Source of the DNA: an uncultured Allobaculum sp.
Lineage (GTDB): Bacteria; Bacillota_I; Bacilli_A; Erysipelotrichales; Erysipelotrichaceae
DNA length: 8,108 bases
NCBI GenBank assembly: GCA_910577085.1
Contig: CAJTLE010000126.1
Location: 1-8,108 of the forward strand
Direction: 5' to 3'
Shown here in pieces: positions 1-6,210 of the stretch (the stretch's first letter is position 1; every line of letters starts with the position of its first letter). The notes under the pieces were generated by a model. It did no database searches and was not told where the DNA came from. It saw only the letters and a program-made list of their open reading frames with translations. Made by a program: the position numbers and the translations under genes.

Positions 1-104
1 ATATTATACTACTATTATTAAATATTACAATAGTAGTTTAAAATAATTTTAATATTTTTTGTACATTCGGCCCAGTTCATGATCTTTGAACACACTTCAG
101 TTAA
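1..104. other. AT-rich non-coding segment left of the methyltransferase remnant
   Basis: This stretch is almost entirely A and T and has stops in the forward frames. It contains a 9-bp inverted repeat (actactatt at 8-16, aatagtagt at 29-37, 12-base loop) followed at some distance by a T6 run, which is too AT-rich to call a terminator with confidence. At 84-98 lies ctttgaacacacttc, the exact reverse complement of 3021-3035. The methyltransferase homology fails to continue into this segment, so the boundary near 105-125 is probably a deletion or insertion breakpoint. Confidence 0.5.
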
Positions 105-998
105 TTGATACTTTTGTCGGGTGCATCTTTGAAAAATGGACCGATAAATTTTATTGAATCCCGAAAAGATCCACTTTGCGATGTACCGAAGATGCGGTTT
201 GGAAGTATGCCGCGAGATGGGGGCGGTTTTATTCTTACGCCGGAAGAAAAAGAAACTTTTATCAAAAAAGAGCCGCTGAGCCAGAAATGGATCAAGAAAT
301 ATATCGGTGCGGCAGAGTTTATCAATAATAAAGACCGTTACTGCCTTTGGATGGTTAACGCTGATCCGCAGGACCTGCATAAGTGTCCGATGGTAATGAA
401 GCGAATTGAGGCGGTAAAGGAATTCCGACTGGCATCAAAAGCAGAAGGAACCAGAAGATTTGCCAAGACGCCCTGGCTGTTCTGTCAGATCGCCCAGCCG
501 GATGGCGATTATCTGATTGTTCCCAAAACTTCTTCCGGAAGGCGAGAATATCTTCCAATTGGATTTATGGATAAGAATGTCATTGCCAGTGACCTTGTAT
601 TTCTTGTTCCCAATGCGAGCCTTTATCATTTTGGAGTACTGAATTCGAGAATTCATAATTTATGGATGAAAGAAGTGGCTGGAAGGCTAAAAAGTGATTA
701 CCGATATTCAAAGGATATTGTTTATAACAATTTCATCTGGCCTGAGACCGATGAAATTGTAAAAGAAAAAATTTCAAAGACAGCCCAGATGATTCTGGAT
801 GCAAGAGACCTTTATCCGGGAAGATCATTGGCTGTTTTGTATGATCCATTAACGATGCCGGTTGAACTTCGCAAAGCTCATGAGACAAATGATAAGGCGG
901 TTATGAAGGCCTATGGATTTAAAGGAAACGAATCTGATGATGAAATTCTAGCCAAACTGTTTCAGCTTTATCAGAAGATCCAGTCAAAAAGAGGATAA
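105..998 (+). pseudogene. MmeI-type class I DNA methyltransferase, N-terminally truncated (target-recognition and C-terminal domains only)
   Basis: The 297-codon frame matches, from memory of the family, the last third of the large MmeI-like SAM-dependent DNA methyltransferases, which are usually about 900 residues. Family landmarks are present in order: an ESRKDPLCDVP segment near residues 18-28, MPRDGG at about 35-40, a target-recognition stretch around the EEKETFIKKEP and YIGAAEFI segments, then YHFGVLNS, GRLKSDYRYS, IVYNNFIWPE, and the closing region with LYDPLTMP, LRKAH, NDKAVMKAYGF and LFQLYQK. The SAM-binding and NPPY-type catalytic motifs, which lie upstream in intact members, are absent. 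An in-frame stop sits at 102-104 and the nominal start is TTG without a ribosome site, so this is a 5'-truncated remnant rather than a functional enzyme. It could still make a DNA-binding fragment if transcribed. The next gene begins 47 bases after its stop. Confidence 0.85.
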
Positions 999-1045
999 AA
1001 CTACATTGCAAAGAGAAGTGAAAATTGTTGAATAAAGGAGATTGT

Positions 1046-1642
1046 ATGCACTATTTAGGGCGGTTTGATTCTCGTGAATTTAAGACGGTAACAAATTTGA
1101 AACCTGACTTCTGTGAAAAGATTTATCAGGATAATCTCAAGGTAAGAGAGATGCTGGATTATTTTAAAATGTGGAAAAGCGTCAATGATGCTTGGCTTGA
1201 ATTATCCGAATGGGCTATGAATGCACAGATTGATGGGTCGAATTTACTTTCTCAACAGCAAAAGGCAGAAAGTTTGGTCAGGGGGTACCTGACTGAATTC
1301 AAGATAACTCTTGAACATGTAGAATCGAAAATAAAAAAAGACTATACAGATAATTCGGATATTTATCGTGCGTTTAAACAAGCTACTCATGCAGCCTATG
1401 ATGGTTGTAGTGAATATGCCTTCACCTGTCAACTCCGTAATTGCGTTGAACATGAGAAAGAAGTGGTTCATGGATTTAATGGCTGTTTAGGCTGTAAGAT
1501 CTCATGTAATAAAAAAATATTGCTAACAACCAATAGTAGATGGAAAAAAAAGGACGTCTGTTTATGGATAATTATCCAAGAGATGATATTGATTTACTTG
1601 ATCTATTTCAAAAATCGTTTAATGCACTTCAAGAAGTTATGA
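1046..1642 (+). CDS. HEPN-like helical protein, zero-frame product (possibly the first half of a frameshifted gene)
   Basis: The start is ATG 1046, chosen because AAAGGAG lies at 1034-1040 with a 5-base spacer; earlier TTG codons have no such site. The zero-frame product is 198 residues and mostly helical by composition, with no signal peptide. Residues 131-136 read RNCVEH, which fits the R-[N/D/H]-x3-H motif of HEPN ribonucleases, followed by VVHG; this arrangement resembles uncharacterised proteins found near restriction or abortive-infection loci. The last 29 residues after K169 (1553-1642) turn abruptly hydrophobic and lysine-rich, while the -1 frame there reads a better-looking acidic and helical sequence. 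At 1546-1552 stands A AAA AAG in the correct phase for -1 slippage; the join would give a 281-residue protein ending at 1890. What I see is the motif and the frames; the HEPN assignment and any defence role are inference. Confidence 0.6.
   Translation: MHYLGRFDSREFKTVTNLKPDFCEKIYQDNLKVREMLDYFKMWKSVNDAWLELSEWAMNAQIDGSNLLSQQQKAESLVRGYLTEFKITLEHVESKIKKDYTDNSDIYRAFKQATHAAYDGCSEYAFTCQLRNCVEHEKEVVHGFNGCLGCKISCNKKILLTTNSRWKKKDVCLWIIIQEMILIYLIYFKNRLMHFKKL
1546..1552 (+). promoter_or_regulatory. A_AAA_AAG slippery heptamer, possible -1 frameshift site
   Basis: An A8 run at 1544-1551 followed by G forms A AAA AAG, with zero-frame codons AAA (1547) and AAG (1550). Slippage by -1 would continue with GGA at 1552 into the frame that stays open to 1890. 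This is the heptamer used by Escherichia coli dnaX. A 14-base palindrome (1565-1578, core ggataattatcc) lies 12 bases downstream, but it makes only a weak 5-bp stem. No strong upstream stimulatory Shine-Dalgarno is visible. An ordinary slippage mutation in the A run explains the frames equally well. Confidence 0.4.
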
Positions 1643-1890
1643 AAGTTGTAATTAATTATTTTATGACTACCTGTCGTTTAGAGTTTACAGAACTATATGA
1701 TTTTGGTAAAAGCCTAAAAGACCAATGGGGCCAACAGTTTAATGAGTGTCACCTATTTCATTTGACTGATGAATATGGAAATGTGATTCCTATTGAAGAG
1801 ATGGGTTTAACTGAGACTAAAATCTCAGTTGACTTGATTGATTGGAATTTGATTTTTGAACTTGGCGATGATTGTACACGAACAAAGTAA
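1564..1890 (+). CDS. Second half of the HEPN-like gene, or separate 108-residue small protein
   Basis: This frame lies -1 relative to the preceding gene and begins inside it. The in-frame ATG at 1540 has no ribosome site, whereas ATG 1564 has AAAAGGA ending at 1554, 9 bases away, so independent initiation is possible. The product is acidic with aromatic and leucine spacing typical of helices: DDIDLLDLFQKSFNALQEV near the start, then an LTDEYGNVIP turn and a TKISVDLIDW segment. The IDLL.LF.KS.NAL pattern resembles the C-terminal part I would expect to follow the RNxxxH region in a single longer protein, so I favour it being the downstream half of a gene broken or recoded at 1546-1552. It has no recognised function on its own. 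Confidence 0.5.
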   Translation: MDNYPRDDIDLLDLFQKSFNALQEVMKVVINYFMTTCRLEFTELYDFGKSLKDQWGQQFNECHLFHLTDEYGNVIPIEEMGLTETKISVDLIDWNLIFELGDDCTRTK

Positions 1891-1992
1891 TATTGTCAGT
1901 CTCTGGTTTTCGAATGAAGGCGAAATTGATCAGGATTCTTAAAAGAGCGATGGCACCTGCAATAAGAAAATATTGGTACCCATCAATTAATG

Positions 1993-2020
1993 TAAAAGAC
2001 CGCTCGAAAGCAGTCTTTTA
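1993..2020. terminator. Bidirectional hairpin terminator
   Basis: Arms at 1993-2003 and 2010-2020 pair over 11 positions with one C-A mismatch, enclosing the 6-base loop tcgaaa. The outer part is A4/T4, so each strand carries a short T run at its 3' side. It lies between two convergent units, the HEPN-like gene ending at 1890 and the phosphatase gene ending at 2070, and can serve both. Confidence 0.65.
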
Positions 2021-2069
2021 ATCTGATTGAAAATTTATCTTGGCTAATCACAGGTTCTGGGTATGGTTT

Positions 2070-2693
2070 CTACTGGTCAATCATGACAGACAACTGCGAT
2101 GGCGTATCTGGTTTAAGGTCTTTGACATGCTCGTTGATGATGTCATTGAGCGTGAATTTGCCATCTTCATAGTCGAAGTCGTAAATAATGCAGTTATCAA
2201 ACTTGCGCAGTTTCTTGGCTTTCTTGGGATCGATCGCACTGGCAAAGCGAAATGAGCAGGCTCCATGCGCACAGGCAAGAATCGTATCCCCCGGGTCTTT
2301 TTCCATGATCTCGGTCAGAGTATCGACCATTCGCTTTTCGACCTCTTCACGAGCTTCCCCACCAAAGGGGACGTACATGTGAGCTGGATCTTTGCCGCCT
2401 GGATTGCCTTTGCTGATGGGTTCGCCTTCAAGACTGCCATAGTGGAATTCTTTCAGCCCAGGAACACGGGTATAGGGTTGATCGGTAATATCCTGAATGG
2501 TCTGTTCGGTCCGGCCAAGTGTCGAACAATAATAGGAGTCCGGTTCAATATGGTGCTCGTCCAGCCATTTGCGAACCGCTTTGGCCTGTTTATGGCCAAG
2601 CGGGGTCAGAGGAGAATCACACCAGCCCTGAATCAAATTCTTTTCGTTAAAAAGTGTCTGGCCATGACGGACCAGGTAAAGTTTCTTTTTCAT
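2070..2693 (-). CDS. Histidine phosphatase family protein (phosphoglycerate mutase-like)
   Basis: The 207-residue product belongs to the branch-1 histidine phosphatase superfamily, which transfers phosphate through a histidine intermediate; members act as phosphoglycerate mutases or as small-molecule phosphatases. The RHG signature is at residues 9-11 (LVRHGQT, H10 the phosphorylated residue). The second arginine region is at S57-R61 (STLGR), the acid is E82 in KEFHYGSLEG, and the second histidine is H143 in CAHGAC. Length is typical for the cofactor-independent phosphatase-like members rather than the 250-residue glycolytic enzyme, so the substrate is unknown. The start at 2693 is set by AAAGGAG (2699-2705) with a 5-base spacer; the open frame extends upstream to a GTG at 2768, but that region is a hairpin-forming leader. 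It is convergent with the accessory segment and divergent from transketolase. Cytoplasmic, no signal peptide. Confidence 0.9.
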   Translation of the reverse strand: MKKKLYLVRHGQTLFNEKNLIQGWCDSPLTPLGHKQAKAVRKWLDEHHIEPDSYYCSTLGRTEQTIQDITDQPYTRVPGLKEFHYGSLEGEPISKGNPGGKDPAHMYVPFGGEAREEVEKRMVDTLTEIMEKDPGDTILACAHGACSFRFASAIDPKKAKKLRKFDNCIIYDFDYEDGKFTLNDIINEHVKDLKPDTPSQLSVMIDQ

Positions 2694-2707
2694 AATGGCT
2701 CCTTTCT

Positions 2708-2768
2708 GTGCAAAACAAAGCGGATTCAAAAAATGTATCAGAATCCGATAGTTGGTTTTGTTTTGCAC
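2708..2768 (-). promoter_or_regulatory. Two-part inverted repeat in the leader of the phosphatase gene
   Basis: An outer perfect 12-bp repeat (2708-2719 with 2757-2768, gtgcaaaacaaa and its complement) encloses an inner perfect 7-bp repeat (2721-2727 cggattc with 2741-2747 gaatccg, 13-base loop). In the minus-strand transcript this would fold as a long stem with a 9-by-1 internal loop whose base ends only 2 bases before the AAAGGAG ribosome site. It lacks a following T tract, so it is not a simple terminator. Candidates are a translational control hairpin, an mRNA-stabilising 5' structure, or a protein operator. Confidence 0.55.
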
Positions 2769-2935
2769 GGATCCCTAATTTCTTTGTAAATAGAACCGTA
2801 TCGGATGAAATCAATTCGATATAAGGTACACAATTAGTCTAGGCTTTTCCATAATTCATCGAAAGTCAGAGCCTCAGCTTTTATCTGGCTGGTCGTCCGG
2901 AGTGGATGAAAGCGTAAGATGGCGGTACAATCTGA

Positions 2936-3100
2936 AAGAAAGAATCTCCCGTATTTTCGGCTTTTTGGGCAAATATACGGGTAAAAAAAGAGTTTGAATA
3001 CAAGAATGCAAAAGGTTTTAGAAGTGTGTTCAAAGAAATGAAATCTAAAAAGAAGTTGGGAATTGTACTGTACACAATCCGTCGGGTGCTGGCAGAATAG
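2936..3100 (+). pseudogene. Decayed coding remnant, unidentified
   Basis: The frame is open for about 54 codons after a stop at 2933 and has no start codon until near its end. Its last 36 codons (2990-3097) read like a real basic protein C-terminus, with segments EFEYKNAKGFRSVFKEM and LGIVLYTIRRVLAE before a TAG. Upstream, protein-like sequence moves to another frame (ERISRIFGFLGKYTGKK at about 2937-2989), suggesting a frameshift. The size, basic character and placement between core genes suggest a mobile-element protein tail, but I do not recognise a family. The 15 bases at 3021-3035, coding for the RSVFK part, recur inverted at 84-98. Confidence 0.3.
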
Positions 3101-3145
3101 GAGAGATTCCATGTCGGTATTCCAGAATCGTTTCTTGTGAATATC

Positions 3146-3173
3146 TAGACTTTTTATACTTTTAAGGTATTCT
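3146..3173 (+). promoter_or_regulatory. tkt: Candidate transketolase promoter
   Basis: TAGACT (3146-3151) and TATTCT (3168-3173) are separated by 16 bases and each matches the sigma-A consensus at four of six positions. An overlapping TATAAG at 3173-3178 and TATACT at 3155-3160 are alternative -10 elements with poorer spacing. The region is AT-rich and lies 43 bases before the start codon, the expected place. Confidence 0.3.
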
Positions 3174-3216
3174 ATAAGCGGCCGTATAGGTAGGCCTGAT
3201 GGTTAAGGACAACAAC

Positions 3217-5214
3217 ATGACAAAAATAGACGAATTATCCGTGAATGCAATCCGGACGCTTGCAGCTGACGAGATTCAGAAAGCAAACTCCGGCCACCCT
3301 GGAGCGCCTTTAGGAACGGCTCCAATGATGTATGAACTTTACGCGAATGCGATGAATCACAACCCAAAAGATCCAAAATGGGAAAATCGCGATCGCTTTA
3401 TTTTATCCGGCGGACATGGCTCCGCTGGTCTCTATGCTTTGCTTCATCTGTTTGACTACGGAATCACTCTGGAAGATCTGAAAAACTTCCGGCAGCTGAA
3501 TTCTCTGACTCCTGGACATCCTGAATATGGACACACCACTGCTGTTGAATGCTCTACTGGACCACTTGGATCCGGTCTTTGTGCAGCAGTTGGTATGGCC
3601 GCAGCTGAAGAATTTTTAGCTGACAAATTCAACCGCCCAAATTATCCAATCGTTGATCACTATACCTTCGTTGAAGTCGGAGATGGTGATCTGATGGAAG
3701 GAATTTCCCAGGAAGCTCTGTCTCTGGCAGGTACGCTGAAACTGGACAAAATTATTATTCTTTATGATTCAAACAACATCACTATTGAAGGCGACACTGC
3801 ACCTGTCTTCACTGAAGATGTGAATAAACGCATGGAAGCTTTAGGCTACTCCACATGGACCGTTGAAGATGGCAACGACATCGAAGCCATTCATAAAGCC
3901 ATTGAAGAAGCCAAAGCGGACACAGACCATCCTTCTTTCATTACCGTAAAAACAAAAATTGGTTACGGTTCCCCAAAAGAAGGCACTGCGGCCAGCCATG
4001 GTGAACCACTTGGCGAAGACAACGTCAAAGCGCTCAAACGCAACCTTAGCTACCCGGAAGATGAACACTTCTATGTCCCGGAAGAAGTGTATGCTCACTT
4101 CAAAGAACTCTCCAAACGTGGAGAAAAAGCTGAAGCAGAATGGCAGAAAATGTATGACGCCTACAAAGCTGAATATCCAGAACTGGAAGCTGAATACCGT
4201 GCCATGTTTAACCAGGCACCAGACGAAAAAGCTCTGGAAGAAGCCAATCTGTTTGATGTAGCAGACAAACCTGAAGCAACTCGTGCTTCTTCAGGAAAAA
4301 TCCTCAACAAACTCAAAGATGTAATGCCAAACCTTGTCGGCGGTTCTGCTGATTTAGGTCCATCCAATAAGACAATCATGGCAGGAGAAGGAGACTTCTC
4401 CCCTGAAAACCGCAGCGGCCGCAACTTCCACTTTGGTGTAAGAGAACTGGCAATGGCCGGCATTGCCAATGGTCTGGCTTTATCGGGCTTAAGACCATAT
4501 GCTGCAACTTTCTTTGTCTTCTCCGACTATGCAAAACCAATGGCAAGACTGGCCAGCTTAATGAATCTGCCAGTGACTTATGTCTATACCCATGACTCCA
4601 TTGGTGTTGGTGAAGATGGCCCAACCCACCAGCCAATTGAACATCTGGCAAGCTACCGCTCCATTCCAAACATGGTTGTCTTCCGTCCTGCAGATGCAAC
4701 CGAAACGGCTGCTGGCTGGACATTAGCGGCTACCCGTGTTGGTGGTCCAACTGCCCTGATTCTGACTCGTCAGAATGTAGAACAGGTTCCAACAACATCC
4801 AAGGAAGCCTTAAAAGGCGCTTATGTTGTTAAGGAATCCAAAGGGGAAGTTCCAGAAGCAATCTTCATCGCTTCCGGCTCTGAAGTGGCTCCAACAATCA
4901 AAGCTGCTGAACTGCTGGAAAAAGAAGGCGTAGACTGCCGCGTTGTTTCCATGCCAAGCATGGAACTCTTCGAAATGCAGCCTCGCGAATACCGCGAAAA
5001 GATTCTGCCAAGATCTGTCCGCAACCGTGTTTCCGTTGAAGCTTCCAAAGACTTCGGCTGGGGCAAATACATCGGTATCGATGGCCAGATGGTTGGCATG
5101 AAGAGCTTTGGTACTTCTGCACCAGGCAGCCTGCTGTTTGAATACTATGGCTTTACTCCTGAAAACATCGCCAAGACGATGCAGGATGTCATTGCTGAAA
5201 ATAAAGAAGCATAA
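3217..5214 (+). CDS. tkt: Transketolase
   Basis: Thiamine-diphosphate enzyme of the non-oxidative pentose phosphate pathway, moving a two-carbon ketol unit between sugar phosphates such as xylulose 5-phosphate and ribose 5-phosphate. The 665-residue product has full family length. From the N-terminus: SGHPG at 25-29 (H27), SGGHGS at 64-69 (H67), PGHPE near 100, the diphosphate/Mg-binding GDGDLMEG block at about 155-162 with the later NNITI segment, ASHGEPLG near 259-266 (H261), the catalytic glutamate E410 in FGVRELAM of the pyrimidine-binding domain, and THDSIGVGEDGPTHQP starting at 458 (H459, H471), then the C-terminal domain. All key residues look intact. ATG 3217 is preferred because TAAGGA lies 7 bases before it; ATG 3199, in frame 6 codons earlier, has only a weak site. 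The gene appears to stand alone, with non-coding gaps on both sides. Confidence 0.97.
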   Translation: MTKIDELSVNAIRTLAADEIQKANSGHPGAPLGTAPMMYELYANAMNHNPKDPKWENRDRFILSGGHGSAGLYALLHLFDYGITLEDLKNFRQLNSLTPGHPEYGHTTAVECSTGPLGSGLCAAVGMAAAEEFLADKFNRPNYPIVDHYTFVEVGDGDLMEGISQEALSLAGTLKLDKIIILYDSNNITIEGDTAPVFTEDVNKRMEALGYSTWTVEDGNDIEAIHKAIEEAKADTDHPSFITVKTKIGYGSPKEGTAASHGEPLGEDNVKALKRNLSYPEDEHFYVPEEVYAHFKELSKRGEKAEAEWQKMYDAYKAEYPELEAEYRAMFNQAPDEKALEEANLFDVADKPEATRASSGKILNKLKDVMPNLVGGSADLGPSNKTIMAGEGDFSPENRSGRNFHFGVRELAMAGIANGLALSGLRPYAATFFVFSDYAKPMARLASLMNLPVTYVYTHDSIGVGEDGPTHQPIEHLASYRSIPNMVVFRPADATETAAGWTLAATRVGGPTALILTRQNVEQVPTTSKEALKGAYVVKESKGEVPEAIFIASGSEVAPTIKAAELLEKEGVDCRVVSMPSMELFEMQPREYREKILPRSVRNRVSVEASKDFGWGKYIGIDGQMVGMKSFGTSAPGSLLFEYYGFTPENIAKTMQDVIAENKEA

Positions 5215-5224
5215 GCTTTCTTTA
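5202..5224 (+). terminator. Weak hairpin overlapping the transketolase stop codon
   Basis: Arms at 5202-5210 and 5215-5224 form 9 bp with a single T bulge around a 4-base loop that includes part of the TAA stop. The 3' side is CT-rich but lacks a clean T tract, so this may be an mRNA 3'-end structure or a poor terminator rather than the main one. Confidence 0.25.
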
Positions 5225-5312
5225 GACTGAAGATAGGAAGATAGATTGAAAGCAGTCGGATTCTCTGCTTCGTTCTTCCTTCAATTCCCTTCAATTTGTT
5301 TTGCCCATCAAG

Positions 5313-5349
5313 GCAGTCAGAGACCAAGCGTTTCTTGCTGCTTTTTTTT
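5313..5349 (+). terminator. Possible transketolase terminator
   Basis: An interrupted stem (gcag plus caag pairing with cttg plus ctgc, with an 8-base bulge on the left side) is followed directly by T8 at 5342-5349. The T run is convincing; the stem is not, so this is tentative. Confidence 0.35.
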
Positions 5350-5483
5350 CGGCCTTTTTCATCCTTCTTTCTGGAGCCGGCTGGCTGATGACAGTCTGAA
5401 AAAGATTGGCCGAAGAGATATTCTGCCAGAGAAAATCGGAAAGGAAAGAGTGAAAATGCAAATCGGAATTGAAAGAATCGGTT

Positions 5484-5514
5484 TTGTCATGAAAACGCTT
5501 GTTCGTGCTATTCT
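5484..5514 (+). promoter_or_regulatory. Candidate promoter of the flavin reductase-like gene
   Basis: TTGTCA (5484-5489, five of six consensus positions) and an extended -10, TGC-TATTCT with the hexamer at 5509-5514, are 19 bases apart, slightly long. The predicted start of transcription near 5521 leaves only a very short leader, just including the ribosome site GAAAGAGG at 5523-5530. Confidence 0.35.
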
Positions 5515-5537
5515 GAAAACAAGAAAGAGGTACTTCC

Positions 5538-6056
5538 ATGCGACGAATTCCAATCAATATTTACGAATATGCCGGGCAGATTCTCGAACAGCTGCCTAAG
5601 GGCATCCTGTTATCAACCAGTGCGGATGGCAAGATGGATACTATGGTCATCGGCTGGGGAACAATGGGAACGGACTGGGGACTGCCAGTCTTTACAGTCT
5701 TTGTCCGTCAGAGCCGCTATACCAAAGTTCTTCTGGATAAAAATCCAGAGTTTACCATTAATGTTCCGCTCAAAGATGCGGATGTACGTCGGATTATCGG
5801 TTTCTGTGGAACCAAATCCGGTCGTGATTACGACAAGTTCAAAGAAATGGATCTGACGGTTGTTCCGGGTGAAAAAGTCTCTGCCCCGGCCATTGGTCAG
5901 TTCCCAATTACGCTGGAATGCAAAGTCATCTATCAGCAGGATCAGGATGCAGCTGCCATTCCAGCTGAAATCAAAAAACGCTACTATCCGACAGGCGATT
6001 ATCACACGGCTTATACCGGCCAGATCATTAACGCCTATTTGCTCGTAGGCGAATAA
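5538..6056 (+). CDS. Flavin reductase family protein (FMN-binding split barrel)
   Basis: The 172-residue product resembles flavin reductase-like proteins, which bind FMN in a split beta-barrel and use NAD(P)H or act as flavin-dependent accessory oxidoreductases; the physiological substrate cannot be told from sequence. Seen here: the opening LPKGILLST strand near residues 18-26, then MVIGWGTMGTDWGLPVFTVFVRQSRYT (about 36-62), where the flavin contacts usually lie. FTINVPL follows near 72-78, then FCGTKSGRDYDKFKE at about 88-102, a segment typical of the small Firmicutes/anaerobe subgroup. The length matches a single-domain member. ATG 5538 has GAAAGAGG with a 7-base spacer. The gene is monocistronic, with its own promoter candidate upstream and a strong terminator downstream. 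Cytoplasmic, no membrane segment. Confidence 0.9.
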   Translation: MRRIPINIYEYAGQILEQLPKGILLSTSADGKMDTMVIGWGTMGTDWGLPVFTVFVRQSRYTKVLLDKNPEFTINVPLKDADVRRIIGFCGTKSGRDYDKFKEMDLTVVPGEKVSAPAIGQFPITLECKVIYQQDQDAAAIPAEIKKRYYPTGDYHTAYTGQIINAYLLVGE

Positions 6057-6107
6057 GCCGTAGATTTGCTTGTTCTGAATTTGCGAACGAATCTGCTAGC
6101 CGAATGG

Positions 6108-6175
6108 AAACGACACCTGACTTTCTGGTTCTCCCTTGCAAAAAGGAGAACCAGAAAGTCAGGTGTCGTTTTTTT
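6108..6175 (+). terminator. Very long perfect hairpin terminator
   Basis: Arms at 6108-6134 and 6145-6171 are perfectly complementary over 27 bp with a 10-base loop (cttgcaaaaa), and T7 at 6169-6175 completes a strong rho-independent terminator for the + strand. On the - strand the arm ends in only three T residues, so it would be weaker for the convergent glycosyltransferase gene ending at 6211, though it can still insulate the two units. Confidence 0.93.
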
Positions 6176-6210
6176 GTTGGTGCGAACGGGAGTTGATTCA
6201 GGCTGAATTT

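Larger units (their letters stand above)
2769..3198. other. Gene-poor stretch between divergent phosphatase and transketolase genes
   Basis: No complete gene is supported in this 430-base stretch. It should contain promoters for both neighbours and carries what looks like decayed coding sequence (see 2936-3100). An 8-bp inverted match (atccgata at 2743-2750, tatcggat at 2799-2806) links it with the phosphatase leader. A reverse-strand open frame at 2834-3112 has no ribosome site or recognisable sequence and I do not call it. Confidence 0.6.
5215..5537. other. Non-coding gap between transketolase and flavin reductase-like gene
   Basis: This 323-base gap has no supported gene. Contents: a 6-bp hairpin (aagcag 5250-5255 with ctgctt 5265-5270), a pyrimidine-rich middle, the T8 run at 5342-5349 that may end transketolase transcription, and promoter-like elements just before the next gene. 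A forward open frame at 5246-5599 runs through it but overlaps the start of the next gene and has no ribosome site or recognisable sequence. Confidence 0.6.

Noticed and set aside
18..380. Reverse-strand 120-codon frame over the left edge
   Set aside because: Runs antisense through the methyltransferase homology and into AT-rich DNA; no ribosome site or recognisable sequence.
2265..2789. Forward 174-codon frame opposite the phosphatase gene
   Set aside because: Antisense shadow of a gene with all catalytic residues and a clear ribosome site on the minus strand.
3062..3078. Imperfect dyad attgt...acaat as an operator for transketolase
   Set aside because: Central bases do not pair, the site lies inside the coding-like remnant, and it is too far from the candidate promoter to support a call.
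2834..3112. Reverse-strand 92-codon open frame
   Set aside because: No ribosome site, Phe/Cys-rich composition typical of an antisense reading, and the opposite strand reads more like real protein at 2990-3097.
5246..5599. Forward 117-codon open frame between transketolase and the flavin reductase-like gene
   Set aside because: No ribosome site, composition changes along its length, and it overlaps the well-supported start at 5538 in another frame.
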